DNA from: JACDET01 sp038253825
Lineage (GTDB): Bacteria; Patescibacteriota; Microgenomatia; Levybacterales; UBA12049
Direction of reading: 5' to 3'
NCBI GenBank assembly: GCA_038253825.1
Contig: JBBSGT010000001.1
Location: 20,623-84,622, forward strand
Length of the DNA: 64,000 nucleotides
In this document: piece by piece, positions 50,494 through 59,087 of the stretch
Position numbering within the stretch: position 1 is the first letter of the stretch
Layout: the number at the start of each line of letters is the position of its first letter
Translations under genes and position numbers: made by a program
The notes under the pieces: model-generated
What the model was told of the DNA's origin: nothing
Databases searched by the model: none
Seen by the model: the letters and a program-made list of their open reading frames with translations, nothing else

Positions 50494-50727
50494 TTATGTT
50501 TTTTTCACAAAGCGTACATGTATCATTGAAGGCAAAGTTGTAACTGTATCATCTATTTTTCTATCAGGATCTTTTTCGTCCCCCTGAAGTGATTGTACAT
50601 ATCGTTCACCAAGTCGCCAAACTTCCTTCACTGTTGGTTCCATTTTTCTAATGAGTTGTTTAATTTGCTCGGACATGGGCGAGTTATGTGAAGTACTAAG
50701 TGCGCTTTTAAAATTGTTCAGTGCCAT
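50494..50727 (-). CDS. small protein; reading frame open well upstream of its first ATG
   Basis: 77 aa from the ATG at 50727 (MALNNFKSALSTSHNSPMSE then QIKQLIRKMEPTVKEVWRLG). The same frame is open to 50934, giving about 70 more protein-like residues (for example FFWHTFSLQKPSDNKLQGVK and ISNHNDIRAAVAAYIAPTVA) but without ATG, GTG or TTG. A run of seven T (minus strand, near 50889-50895) sits close to the beginning. So the true gene may start upstream by a rare codon, or its 5' end may be lost or frameshifted. No family recognised. Confidence 0.45.
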   Translation of the reverse strand: MALNNFKSALSTSHNSPMSEQIKQLIRKMEPTVKEVWRLGERYVQSLQGDEKDPDRKIDDTVTTLPSMIHVRFVKKT

Positions 50728-51231
50728 TTCTGATTGAAAGGCGACAGTTGGTGCAATATATGCCGCTACCGCAGCTCTTATATCATTATGGTTAGAGATA
50801 TTTTGAATTCGTACAATTTGTATGGCATCTTTGTCTTTGACTCCTTGTAATTTATTGTCGCTGGGCTTTTGTAATGAAAACGTATGCCAAAAAAAGTTAT
50901 TATTTAATTTGTATATAGTATAAAATAAAGAGGGTTATTCTTCTCACAAAATATTCTCTTTTTATAGTATTGTCTGTCTACTCACCATCAAATGCAAAAG
51001 AAGAACTGTATGATTATATCTTGTGGAAACAAACTAATATATGTGAAGATATGCTAATCTTTTTAGGAGTTATACGGGCAAGAAAGTGTTTGCGAATTAA
51101 CGATTCCGAAAGACACACCAATAGTATTATTAATCAATCTAACATCCCGTAGTTGATTTTAGGCTTATAATGTGCTATTATCCCCCTTGCCTGGAGAACT
51201 CCATACTATATCAAGAGTACAGGTACTTATT

Positions 51232-51792
51232 ATGCCAGATAGAGAACCAAAATTTCGACACAGAATGGAAGCGGGACTTAATACAGCTAGAAAAATTGCT
51301 GTAAGAGGATTTGTAGGCGTTGTAACCGCGTATGCAGCATTTAATTTACCTAGTTGTGGTCCTACTATAATTGAAGATGGTAATAAAAATGAGACAGGAA
51401 TAGTTTTAAATGATGGTGACTTTACTGTATCACCATGGGGAGAAAACAAAATGCGGATAGTTCCTAACCCGTCACTCTATGGGTCAAAACCGTCTGATAA
51501 ATGGCACACAGCGGAGGAAATTCAAGCTGAAGTTACTGATACTATGAAAGCTGTGGAGCGTAGAGCTCGAATTGATTTAACATTATCTAACTGTGATCCA
51601 GTCACTGTAGAAAATGCCACAGATGCTGATATTCCTGGAATGCCTAAAAAAGGAGTGGAATCTTCTCATAAAGAAAGCGATCCTCCTGTGGTTATTTGGG
51701 TTGCGACTCTTGCAGGTAATCCTAAGACGCATCCTCTATCTCTTTCAGTTACTTGTTTTGATAATCTTAAAGCATTTGCAAATTCTCAATAG
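51232..51792 (+). CDS. secreted or membrane-anchored protein of unknown function
   Basis: 186 aa from the ATG at 51232. After a basic N-terminus (MPDREPKFRHRMEAGLNTAR) comes a hydrophobic segment (FVGVVTAYAAFNL) ending in PSCG, so a lipoprotein-like or signal-anchor start is possible. The rest is soluble with two further cysteines (SNCDP, VTCFD) that may pair outside the cell. No domain recognised. An upstream in-frame ATG (51172) gives a less typical N-terminus. The 50935-51231 stretch before it holds only a short doubtful frame. Confidence 0.5.
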   Translation: MPDREPKFRHRMEAGLNTARKIAVRGFVGVVTAYAAFNLPSCGPTIIEDGNKNETGIVLNDGDFTVSPWGENKMRIVPNPSLYGSKPSDKWHTAEEIQAEVTDTMKAVERRARIDLTLSNCDPVTVENATDADIPGMPKKGVESSHKESDPPVVIWVATLAGNPKTHPLSLSVTCFDNLKAFANSQ

Positions 51793-52065
51793 GTAAAATT
51801 TCTCAGTGTAAAATTCGCAGAGTATCGAGATTGCAATATATAACTCCTGCCTTTTCTAGAAGTGCCCAAACTTTAGTAAATCTGAATAAAAACGAGGAAG
51901 TAACCACATAAATTTTATTGTAGAATATTTTGGATTAATGAGACTATGGCAATGTTGGAAATCTTGAGGTTGTATGAGTGAAAATCGATGTCAAGTAGAT
52001 CAATTTCCTCATGATATGTGGTTAGGTTCATAACTAATATAAGATCATGCATAGGAGAAAAATAT

Positions 52066-53292
52066 ATGGGAAAAGAATCACCAAAAGACGACGGACCTAC
52101 GGTAACACCACGTAACCGACTTGCTCAACTAATTATGGGTAAAACAACCGAAGAAGGTGACGCAGGTGGGAGAACCTTTACTCATACACCTGGATTAGTT
52201 GATTTAGGTTATAGACTTTACCGTCTCGATAGAGCAGTAGGTACTTCATTAGCTGAACTCACCGAAGCAGCTTTGAGAAAAAGTCAAGAATTGGCAGGTA
52301 AAGCGACGGGGAGAGCTCCTTCTGATCCTAGTACAAAAGGTGAAGAATCGGGACAACCAGGTCACACTGGTAAATTAGAAACGGGTGAAGGTGGGGATGT
52401 TAGCCGAACATTTCCTCGAGGAACCGAGTTGGGTTCTGGAGGTATCGATCCTAAAGGACAGCTCTATGTAGGACCGGATGGTACGGTAAGTAATCAACCT
52501 CCTGGACCAAAAGTAGGCACAGTCGGGAAAATTTTTGCACTGTTTGGTAAAGGAGTAGAATCAATACCCCATCCAAGAGAACCAGAAAGTACACCAAGAA
52601 ACGTACCCACGTCTACTCCTAGTAAAGTTACTAATTATCCAGGTTATCATTATCACGGAACCAAAGACCCAGAGACTGGAAAGCATAGTGGTTATAGAGA
52701 CCCGATGGTCGCACCTCAGACTGCAGAATCGCCACAACAGCCACAGCCAGGGACTGAACGGGAAGCAGGATCACATCCTGGCACTAATTTCCAAGAAAAT
52801 ACTACAGTACCTGCAAATGGAACACACGAACCAGGTCATAAAGTTGATGACCCACCTGTGGATAGTGAGCCGGGAGCTGGAGGTCAAGAATCCTCATCTG
52901 GGCCAAATGCTTCACCACAAGATCCACCAGTAACTTCGGAAGGGGAACCAACAGAGAGACTTCCTCAGCAAGATACCGTACCAAATACACTTCCAGATGA
53001 TACAACTCCTCCAGGTGGTGATAACAGCAGTGCCGATGGGGATACGAGTACCACTGAAAAACCTCATTCAAAAGAAAATTTGCCACCAGATGGACCGACT
53101 GCATTACCAGTAGAGGGTGAGCTTTTCCCTGTTAAAGCAGATGTAGCAGAACCAGAACAACCAGTACAAAAGCCAGAAGCAGTACCAGGTGAACTTTTTT
53201 CTGTTGAAGCAGATGTAACAGAACCAGAACAACCAGAACATCCAGCGGTACAACCTGATTCACCAGCAACAGATCCACCAATTGAGCCTTGA
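52066..53292 (+). CDS. Pro/Gly/Glu-rich disordered protein, unknown function
   Basis: 408 aa from the ATG at 52066, chosen because AGGAG lies 9 nt upstream; the in-frame ATG at 52018 has none. Only residues ~15-90 look folded (TPGLVDLGYRLYRLDRAVGT). The rest is Pro/Gly/Thr/Glu-rich. Near the C-terminus a 15-residue unit is repeated: ELFPVKADVAEPEQP and ELFSVEADVTEPEQP. No signal peptide. It converges with the VirD4-like gene (54 nt apart). GC content is higher than in neighbours, from Pro/Gly codons. Confidence 0.6.
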   Translation: MGKESPKDDGPTVTPRNRLAQLIMGKTTEEGDAGGRTFTHTPGLVDLGYRLYRLDRAVGTSLAELTEAALRKSQELAGKATGRAPSDPSTKGEESGQPGHTGKLETGEGGDVSRTFPRGTELGSGGIDPKGQLYVGPDGTVSNQPPGPKVGTVGKIFALFGKGVESIPHPREPESTPRNVPTSTPSKVTNYPGYHYHGTKDPETGKHSGYRDPMVAPQTAESPQQPQPGTEREAGSHPGTNFQENTTVPANGTHEPGHKVDDPPVDSEPGAGGQESSSGPNASPQDPPVTSEGEPTERLPQQDTVPNTLPDDTTPPGGDNSSADGDTSTTEKPHSKENLPPDGPTALPVEGELFPVKADVAEPEQPVQKPEAVPGELFSVEADVTEPEQPEHPAVQPDSPATDPPIEP

Positions 53293-53346
53293 GTTTAATT
53301 CACTGAAGAGTTAGATTTAATAGAAAGCACGCAATGAAAGTATATA

Positions 53347-55950
53347 TTATTGGGTATCAATGGAGGTATCGTTATCCTTTTCCTTTTCTTCGGGGTCTAC
53401 CTGAGCTCTTCTTAAGCCAAATTTAAATGCAGGTCTCCATCTTTTAGGCTCTAAAGCAAGACGATCAGCAACTGGTTCTATAGCAAGTTTACCATTTCCT
53501 TCTAACTCAGGTTGATCATCTTTGTTTGATTGATTCAATTCTCTTGGTGCTGGAACTTGACCGGGTTCATAGAGTACACCGCCCCGTATTCTTTGCCCAG
53601 TTGGTAAAACAATTTCGGGTCCTATTTCACGCGCCATAGGGATACGCTTTACTCTTTTATTAGTATGGTAAGGTTGGCCTTGTATCATAGCAACAGTCCC
53701 TCCTTCATGAACAAGAACAGCATCATTTGGGTTAAGATCTCGTATATCATTTCGCTTAAGTTCTGGTTCAGTAACTCGTTCTTCATTGTCCGTATTGCCA
53801 GATTGCCCAAGCAAAACTCCACCAAATTTTGCTAATAAATCATCTGGATCTTTATCATTTGATCTCCAAACATCTACAGTTCCAAGTATTTTAATAACTT
53901 CATCGACTATATCGGGATCGCTGCCTTTTCGAAGTATAAGATCACAGCAAGAGATGAGTGCCTGAAGTCCTTCATGACCATACTGTGCAATAACTTGCGC
54001 CCCCAATTGTATATCAAGAGCGTGTACAATTCCTATTTCTCGTCCTGTTGTAATATGTTCCATTAACCTATTAAGAGGGGCTGCGTTCCCATGTTCGTTC
54101 CTGATAAAACCAACGTACGGTGTTACGGTTTCTAATGTGCTATTATGTTTTTCTTCGACACTTCTGGCAAATGAGTTGTGCATTAATCTGAGAATCGCAC
54201 CGTATCTTTTTTGTTGATCTTCTGTCCCATAAAGAATAACTGTTCGTGGCTGAAGGTCTGTTGTGTCAATCATATTATCTGATCTGCTTGTAGCATTGAG
54301 GATTTGTTCGCCTTGAAAGGTATCAAGGATTGTCACTGCAAAAGCTGAAATAATATCAGCTGTTTTTTCATGTAGTCCTCCCCATTTATCTATGGTGCGA
54401 TATGCTTCATGATATCCCTGGCGATTTTCTTCAAATTTTTTTATTTCAGCATGAAGTCGTGTAATCTCCACCACGTTTGCTCGTGCGGCAGGTCGTTGTG
54501 CGAGACGGATCATATCTGCATTCAGCATATTAATCGCAGCATCAGTATCGCTTCTCATCATGTCCAAAAGTCCTTCTATCTTTTCTTTGACAGGGTCATC
54601 AAGCTTTATAACTTCTCCTATCTCGGTAGATTTAGTGTTTTTATTTTCTTTACTTCTTTCAATACCAGCACGAATTGTTCCAACAGCATCTACAAAATCT
54701 CTTATATCGCCACCTGATTTTGCGATAGTATGACCGATTGCAGCAGCAACATTACTCGCTTGTGGTACCCAAAAACCAGAATCAGAACCACCACCATTCC
54801 CACCGAGCATCATGGAGGAATTGTCATATACAAGATCATCGATTGCTTCGATTGATCCTTGCCATGTCTCAAAGCGTTCCATGATTGGCCATGTTGCTCT
54901 ATAGCCACCAAATTTTTCCAGTGCTCTTCCTTCTAAATTTTGCGGAGTCCATATTTGAACTCCTCCTTTCCATTGTGCTCGTGCATCAAAAATTGCTTCC
55001 ACTGATTTACCTTTTAATTCCCAATCAATAAGCAACCCTTGCCAACTTGCTACCATTTCATGTAAATGTCCCGATGTTTTTCCAGCTCCTGTTCTCCCTG
55101 CAACAAGCACACTGATTCCAGCAAGAGCAGCAAGAACGCTTCCTTCAAATTTTCCTAGAGGAAGGCGGCCATCCCTTTCATAATTACCAGGATACCAATC
55201 AACAATAAGTTTACGCAAATCTTTTCTATCTGCCCAACCCCGGTCTTTCCCGGGTTCAATGCCTGCCACAAGTCTCGCTGCTCTTTCTGCTTTTCCACGA
55301 CGGACATCACGGGCATGTTCTAAATCATCTTCCCATGTCGGATGAGGGTATTGACTCGATCCTACTGGACCATAGATGAGTGCTCTAGCTTTGAAATAAT
55401 ATGGCCCTGCTGTTTCAGGGAGGTGATCCTGTTGAGGAATACTTCTGACAGGTCTTTCTGCAGGACCGTGAACTGCTTGTCGGCTGGTTAAGAGAAGTTC
55501 CCTTTGTCTTCTTTGTGCTTCTTTTAGATCATTCAGTTCAGCTCGCAATCTTTCAGCTTCAGGATTTGTTGCTCCAGTTAACGCTAGGGGTTCTACTATG
55601 GTTCCTTCAATTACTTCGAGCTCAGATTCCTTTGGTCTAAGATCTGTAATAACTGATCCTTTTACCGAGGCCAATTCGGTAGGATAAACTTCATTTTCAC
55701 GCCGGAGACCAATTGATAATGTGCCATTATCTCCAGCTACAATAACGTTTGCTGGCTGAAGGATAATTCCTTTATCTGGATTCCTAGCGTTCAAAAGTGT
55801 TATAGATTGAGCTCCTATGTCAACTTGAACGGTTACAGGACCATGGCTATACCTATATCCAACTGGCTCTTCGTCAGATCCAAATAGAAGCGTACGTTGT
55901 TGTTCAGCTTCTTTCCAGTTCCGCGGAGCACTTTTTGCGATTTCGGTCAT
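53347..55950 (-). CDS. VirD4/TraG-like P-loop ATPase (type IV coupling-protein-like)
   Basis: 867 aa. The N-terminal ~115 residues are beta-rich, followed by a short coiled coil (about 135-160). Walker A is VLVAGRTGAGKTSGHLHEMV (about 285). LIDWELKGKSVEAIF and then GFWVPQASNVAAAIGHTI (about 393) match the D-x-K-G-E and F-W-x-x-A-x-x-L segments of VirD4/TraG. The Walker B region PYVGFIRNEHGNAAPLNRLM (about 612) has N-E where D-E is expected. TGREIGIVHALDIQLGAQVI, QYGHEGLQALI and LILRKGSDPD follow the family order. No N-terminal membrane helices are seen. Pumping DNA or protein is the family role; no relaxase or other T4SS gene is adjacent. Confidence 0.75.
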   Translation of the reverse strand: MTEIAKSAPRNWKEAEQQRTLLFGSDEEPVGYRYSHGPVTVQVDIGAQSITLLNARNPDKGIILQPANVIVAGDNGTLSIGLRRENEVYPTELASVKGSVITDLRPKESELEVIEGTIVEPLALTGATNPEAERLRAELNDLKEAQRRQRELLLTSRQAVHGPAERPVRSIPQQDHLPETAGPYYFKARALIYGPVGSSQYPHPTWEDDLEHARDVRRGKAERAARLVAGIEPGKDRGWADRKDLRKLIVDWYPGNYERDGRLPLGKFEGSVLAALAGISVLVAGRTGAGKTSGHLHEMVASWQGLLIDWELKGKSVEAIFDARAQWKGGVQIWTPQNLEGRALEKFGGYRATWPIMERFETWQGSIEAIDDLVYDNSSMMLGGNGGGSDSGFWVPQASNVAAAIGHTIAKSGGDIRDFVDAVGTIRAGIERSKENKNTKSTEIGEVIKLDDPVKEKIEGLLDMMRSDTDAAINMLNADMIRLAQRPAARANVVEITRLHAEIKKFEENRQGYHEAYRTIDKWGGLHEKTADIISAFAVTILDTFQGEQILNATSRSDNMIDTTDLQPRTVILYGTEDQQKRYGAILRLMHNSFARSVEEKHNSTLETVTPYVGFIRNEHGNAAPLNRLMEHITTGREIGIVHALDIQLGAQVIAQYGHEGLQALISCCDLILRKGSDPDIVDEVIKILGTVDVWRSNDKDPDDLLAKFGGVLLGQSGNTDNEERVTEPELKRNDIRDLNPNDAVLVHEGGTVAMIQGQPYHTNKRVKRIPMAREIGPEIVLPTGQRIRGGVLYEPGQVPAPRELNQSNKDDQPELEGNGKLAIEPVADRLALEPKRWRPAFKFGLRRAQVDPEEKEKDNDTSIDTQ

Positions 55951-55960
55951 AGTTATTTTA

Positions 55961-55979
55961 TACTATTAGTAATATAGTA
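55961..55979 (-). promoter_or_regulatory. inverted repeat upstream of the VirD4-like gene
   Basis: TACTAT (55961-55966), 7 nt, ATAGTA (55974-55979), starting 11 nt upstream of the start codon and overlapping likely -10 sequences. Possible operator. Confidence 0.3.
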
Positions 55980-56132
55980 AATTATATTGAATGATAATAA
56001 CATAATATTAGGCTTCATTCAAGAGTATATGTTGCTAAGAAGGTTTAAATACATAATATCTTCTAGTAAATTACTATTCTATTGATAAAGCAGTCTTACT
56101 AGTGTATCTATCTATATAACAGTTACTTTTGC

Positions 56133-56138
56133 TATACT
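56133..56138 (+). promoter_or_regulatory. -10 box of uppP (leaderless)
   Basis: TATACT ends 7 nt before the ATG at 56146. Confidence 0.4.
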
Positions 56139-56145
56139 TAACTCT

Positions 56146-57000
56146 ATGCTCAACTATTTTCAAGCATTTATTTTTGGGGCGATACAGGGAGTTACTGAAC
56201 TTTTTCCTATTTCGAGTCTTGGACATAGTGTCATTTTGCCTAAATTATTTGGTTGGAATATTGATCAGAAAGATCCCTTCTTTTTAACATTTCTCGTTGC
56301 CACACATTTTGCTACTGCAATCGTTTTATTTTTCTTTTTCTGGAAAGATTGGAAACGCATCTTTGCCGGTATTTTTCGCTCACTGAAAGCGCGGGAAATT
56401 AACGAGCATGATAGTGAAGCGAAATTAGGATGGTTACTCATTGTGAGTACTATTCCGGCTGGTATACTAGGACTCTTATTTGAAGACTCATTGAAAGCTT
56501 TATTTGCTTCTCCGCAACTTGTGGCAGGCGTCCTTATTCTCAATGGTTGCATGCTTTATGGTGCAGAATTATTGCGCCGGAGAAAGAAAGATCCTGTGAC
56601 AGGTAGTAACAAAAGAATTGCGAAGCTGACTTGGTTTCAAACAGTAAAGATCGGGTTGTTACAATGTCTTGCACTCATCCCAGGTTTTTCCCGTACTGGT
56701 GCCGCAATCACTGGAGGACTCCTGGTCGGACTGACCCATGAAGATGCGGCTCGCTTTTCCTTTCTTCTGGCAACACCAATTATTGGAGCAGCTGCTGTTT
56801 TGAAATTACCTGAACTTTTAACACCGGCAGAAGTAAATAATCTTGGTCCTACGCTTGTCGGCACTATAAGTGCGGGAATATTTGCTTATCTTTCTGTACG
56901 ATTTTTGACAAAATATTTCGAAACAAAGAAATTAACACCATTTGCAGTCTATTGTGTAACTATCGGAGTAATTGTCTCACTCTTGTTCCTGGTGAGATGA
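56146..57000 (+). CDS. uppP: undecaprenyl-diphosphatase
   Basis: 284 aa with about eight helices. AFIFGAIQGVTELFPISSLGHSVIL is the first signature (Glu and the S-S-x-G-H motif), and IPGFSRTGAAITGGLLVGLT (about 180-200) is the second, P-G-x-S-R-S/T-G. Together they form the active site that recycles undecaprenyl diphosphate to the monophosphate carrier for peptidoglycan and other surface polymers; overexpression gives bacitracin resistance. Here the usual second Ser of P-G-x-S-R-S is Thr. It ends inside the convergent small gene by 24 nt. Confidence 0.95.
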   Translation: MLNYFQAFIFGAIQGVTELFPISSLGHSVILPKLFGWNIDQKDPFFLTFLVATHFATAIVLFFFFWKDWKRIFAGIFRSLKAREINEHDSEAKLGWLLIVSTIPAGILGLLFEDSLKALFASPQLVAGVLILNGCMLYGAELLRRRKKDPVTGSNKRIAKLTWFQTVKIGLLQCLALIPGFSRTGAAITGGLLVGLTHEDAARFSFLLATPIIGAAAVLKLPELLTPAEVNNLGPTLVGTISAGIFAYLSVRFLTKYFETKKLTPFAVYCVTIGVIVSLLFLVR

Positions 57001-57222
57001 GGAAGAGGATTTTTTTCCACTTTGAAACCACGCAAAAGCAAAACAAGCAAGTCCCAAAAACAAAGACCCAATGCCATGTTTGTAATGATGTGTAGACAGA
57101 CCTGCTTGATGACCAGGAAAAAAAGAAGGCAATGAACTTGCTGGCGTCATAAAGTATACAATCGCTACAATAACAAGCAAAAGACCAATTATTCCGACAA
57201 GCCAAACAACTCCTTTATTCAT
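56977..57222 (-). CDS. small two-helix membrane protein
   Basis: 81 aa. Helix 1 at about 5-25 (VVWLVGIIGLLLVIVAIVYF), an outside loop with His residues (PGHQAGLSTHHYKHG), helix 2 at about 51-67 (GSLFLGLACFAFAWF), and a Ser/Gln/Glu tail. The overlapping frame on the same strand is less hydrophobic and Cys/Trp-rich by chance. No family recognised. It overlaps the 3' end of uppP. Confidence 0.55.
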   Translation of the reverse strand: MNKGVVWLVGIIGLLLVIVAIVYFMTPASSLPSFFPGHQAGLSTHHYKHGIGSLFLGLACFAFAWFQSGKKSSSSSHQEQE

Positions 57223-57284
57223 CAGTATTAGTTTCTAATAAACGTCTGAAAAAGTCAAGCATTGTTTTATCTTATTCATATTAC

Positions 57285-57520
57285 TTTTGTCATTCTCGCA
57301 GAGGTCTTTGATGCCCCGAGTGGGGGATGGGAATCTAGAACTTAATACAAAATTTGTCATGTTGAATTCATTTCAGCATCTTTATGATTCCCGAATCCCT
57401 CCAAGAGGACTAGCTTCTTGGAAGCGGCGCGAGTTCAGGATGACAAAGAAATAAGTTTTGAAATAGGTTCTATGTTACTTTGATTTTTAGATCCCTGGTT
57501 TGCGGCCGGGGATGACAAAA
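57285..57520. repeat. composite inverted-repeat element (MITE/REP-like)
   Basis: A 236-nt intergenic stretch bounded by perfect 9-nt inverted ends TTTTGTCAT and ATGACAAAA. Inside is a second pair: TTTGTCATGTTGAA (57353-57366) and TTCAGGATGACAAA (57434-57447), which match as inverted repeats at 12 of 14 positions. It has a higher GC content than its surroundings and no gene. GTCAT...ATGAC palindromes of this sort occur in other bacteria as mobile non-autonomous elements; that link is by resemblance only. Confidence 0.6.
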
Positions 57521-57536
57521 GTTAGAAGGATATATA

Positions 57537-58316
57537 CTATTTATTTAGAATATACGGAGTTTTGTGTTTGAAAAGATTTTGCTCTCGCCACTCAAGTATC
57601 TTCTTTGCATTCAGAAAACCTTGATTTACCAGTTCTTGTGCAGAGACGTGTTTTTCTAATGCTAAAGAAAGAACTTGGTCAGCTTCTTTGTATGTAAAGC
57701 CAAACTGTCCTTCATCAGTTTGGCCTTGCCACAGTCCGGCAGTCGGTTGCTGTTGAATAACTTCATCTGGTACTCCAAGGTAGTGAGCCAGTTGAAAGAT
57801 TTGCGTTTTGTATAAATGTTCAATTGGTTCGATGTCCGATGCTTGATCTCCAAAACGAGTGAAATAACCGAGTAAATTTTCTGATTTATTCTCAGTTCCG
57901 CAAACAAGCGCATCTTTTTCTTTCGCATAATCAAAGAGCATAATCATACGAACACGTGCCGCAATATTTCCCCGACGAATTTTGGTTTCATCACCGAATT
58001 GAAGTTTCAAGTTTTCGGCGAGTGTATTAACCGATTCCTTAATCGAAACAATCCGGATATTCTCTTCTGGAATTTGAGCAAGGTGCAACATTTTTTCAAT
58101 CTGTGTGGTTTGGGGCTCTGTATAATACAAATGCATGATAAAGATTTGTTCTGGTTTCAGAACTCGTCTTAGCAAAGACAATGAAATTGCCGAGTCGATA
58201 CCGCCTGAAAGCCCAATGACTGCATGATAAATATTTTGAGTTGCAAATGTTTGCTGCAGAAAAGTTTCTATTCGTTTTGTTTCATGTTCTGGATTGATTT
58301 TGAGTAAATTATTCAT
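57537..58316 (-). CDS. nadE: NAD(+) synthetase, ammonia-type
   Basis: 259 aa. The PP-loop is VIGLSGGIDSAISLSLLRRV (about 36-55). GNIAARVRMIMLFDYAKEKD, LVCGTENKSENLLGYFTRFG and QASDIEPIEHLYKTQIFQLA (about 135-180) are the NaAD/ATP-binding segments. PTAGLWQGQTDEGQFGFTY is the conserved C-terminal loop. It lacks a glutaminase domain, so ammonia is the likely nitrogen source. It adenylates nicotinate adenine dinucleotide and amidates it to NAD. nadD lies upstream on the same strand, separated by a palindromic element. Confidence 0.96.
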   Translation of the reverse strand: MNNLLKINPEHETKRIETFLQQTFATQNIYHAVIGLSGGIDSAISLSLLRRVLKPEQIFIMHLYYTEPQTTQIEKMLHLAQIPEENIRIVSIKESVNTLAENLKLQFGDETKIRRGNIAARVRMIMLFDYAKEKDALVCGTENKSENLLGYFTRFGDQASDIEPIEHLYKTQIFQLAHYLGVPDEVIQQQPTAGLWQGQTDEGQFGFTYKEADQVLSLALEKHVSAQELVNQGFLNAKKILEWREQNLFKHKTPYILNK

Positions 58317-58323
58317 TTTAATT

Positions 58324-58386
58324 CGTCATTGCCAAGGGTGCACCCTTTGGGCACTTCGCTACGCTACTTTATTCCTCACAATGACG
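58324..58386. repeat. 63-nt palindromic element between nadD and nadE
   Basis: Perfect 8-nt inverted ends CGTCATTG (58324-58331) and CAATGACG (58379-58386). Just inside the left end is a perfect 14-nt palindrome, AAGGGTGCACCCTT (58334-58347). The right end abuts the nadD stop codon. It can form a strong RNA hairpin and looks related to the GTCAT-type element at 57.3 kb. Confidence 0.6.
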
Positions 58387-58986
58387 TTATTGGTAAAGCT
58401 TATGCTTTCTTATATACGCAACAACTTTATTAGGAATAATATAGTCGAGCGGTTCATTTTTTGCAAGCCGGGTTCTCACTAGGGTTGAAGAGATATTCGT
58501 TAAGATTAAATCTGAATCTTGCAACAATATAATGTTTGGGGGAATAGTTTGCAATTGTAAACATGCTTTTGTTTTCTCTTCCAGATGAGCGATAGCTGTT
58601 TCCCGGGGGAAAATGACAAGATTGAACTCTGTGATGATTGTCTGCCATTCTTTATATTTCTGAAAGCTATCCAGTTGATCGCTACCAGTGATCCAGTAAA
58701 AAGTATCATCAGGAAAAGCGGTGTGTAATTGCGTCAATGTATCAATAGTATAACTTGAATGATTTTGTTTGATTTCATAATCCGATACTTTAATATTTTC
58801 TTCTTCCAAAAGTCGTGTCATCGCGAGACGATAGTCAGAGGACAGGAGCTGTTTGGCAAAAGGATGGTGATAGGCTGGCATCAACCAAATCATATCAAGC
58901 TGCAATTTTTCTTTTACTTGCCGGGAAATAAGAACATGTCCCACATGCGGAGGATCAAAACTCCCTCCCAGTATTCCTATCTTCAT
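58387..58986 (-). CDS. nadD: nicotinate-nucleotide adenylyltransferase
   Basis: 199 aa. MKIGILGGSFDPPHVGHVLI has the nucleotidyl-transferase G-G-x-F-D-P-x-H-x-G-H motif, WLMPAYHHPFAK contacts the nicotinate ring, FYWITGSDQLDSFQKYKEW has the conserved G-x-D, and LTNISSTLVRTRL is the I-S-S-T-x-x-R motif. It makes nicotinate adenine dinucleotide for nadE. The usual length is ~190-215. Together they cover the last two steps of NAD synthesis, with no de novo genes nearby. Confidence 0.96.
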   Translation of the reverse strand: MKIGILGGSFDPPHVGHVLISRQVKEKLQLDMIWLMPAYHHPFAKQLLSSDYRLAMTRLLEEENIKVSDYEIKQNHSSYTIDTLTQLHTAFPDDTFYWITGSDQLDSFQKYKEWQTIITEFNLVIFPRETAIAHLEEKTKACLQLQTIPPNIILLQDSDLILTNISSTLVRTRLAKNEPLDYIIPNKVVAYIRKHKLYQ

Positions 58987-59087
58987 GAGCTTATTGTACT
59001 AAGTTATAACCCAAATGTCATCAGCTTTTAGAAAATAATGAAATCGTTATGTTACAATAAGAAAAGAATAATCATCGGCAAAAATAT

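Noticed and set aside
50179..50587. Plus-strand frames opposite the Gly-rich gene
   Set aside because: Leu/His/Ser-rich composition typical of the reverse of Gly/Ala codons; the minus-strand frame starts with a plausible helix and is preferred.
50970..51152. 60-codon frame between the 50.5 kb and 51.2 kb genes
   Set aside because: It has a TTG start, no ribosome binding site, weak composition and no family; not convincing as a gene.
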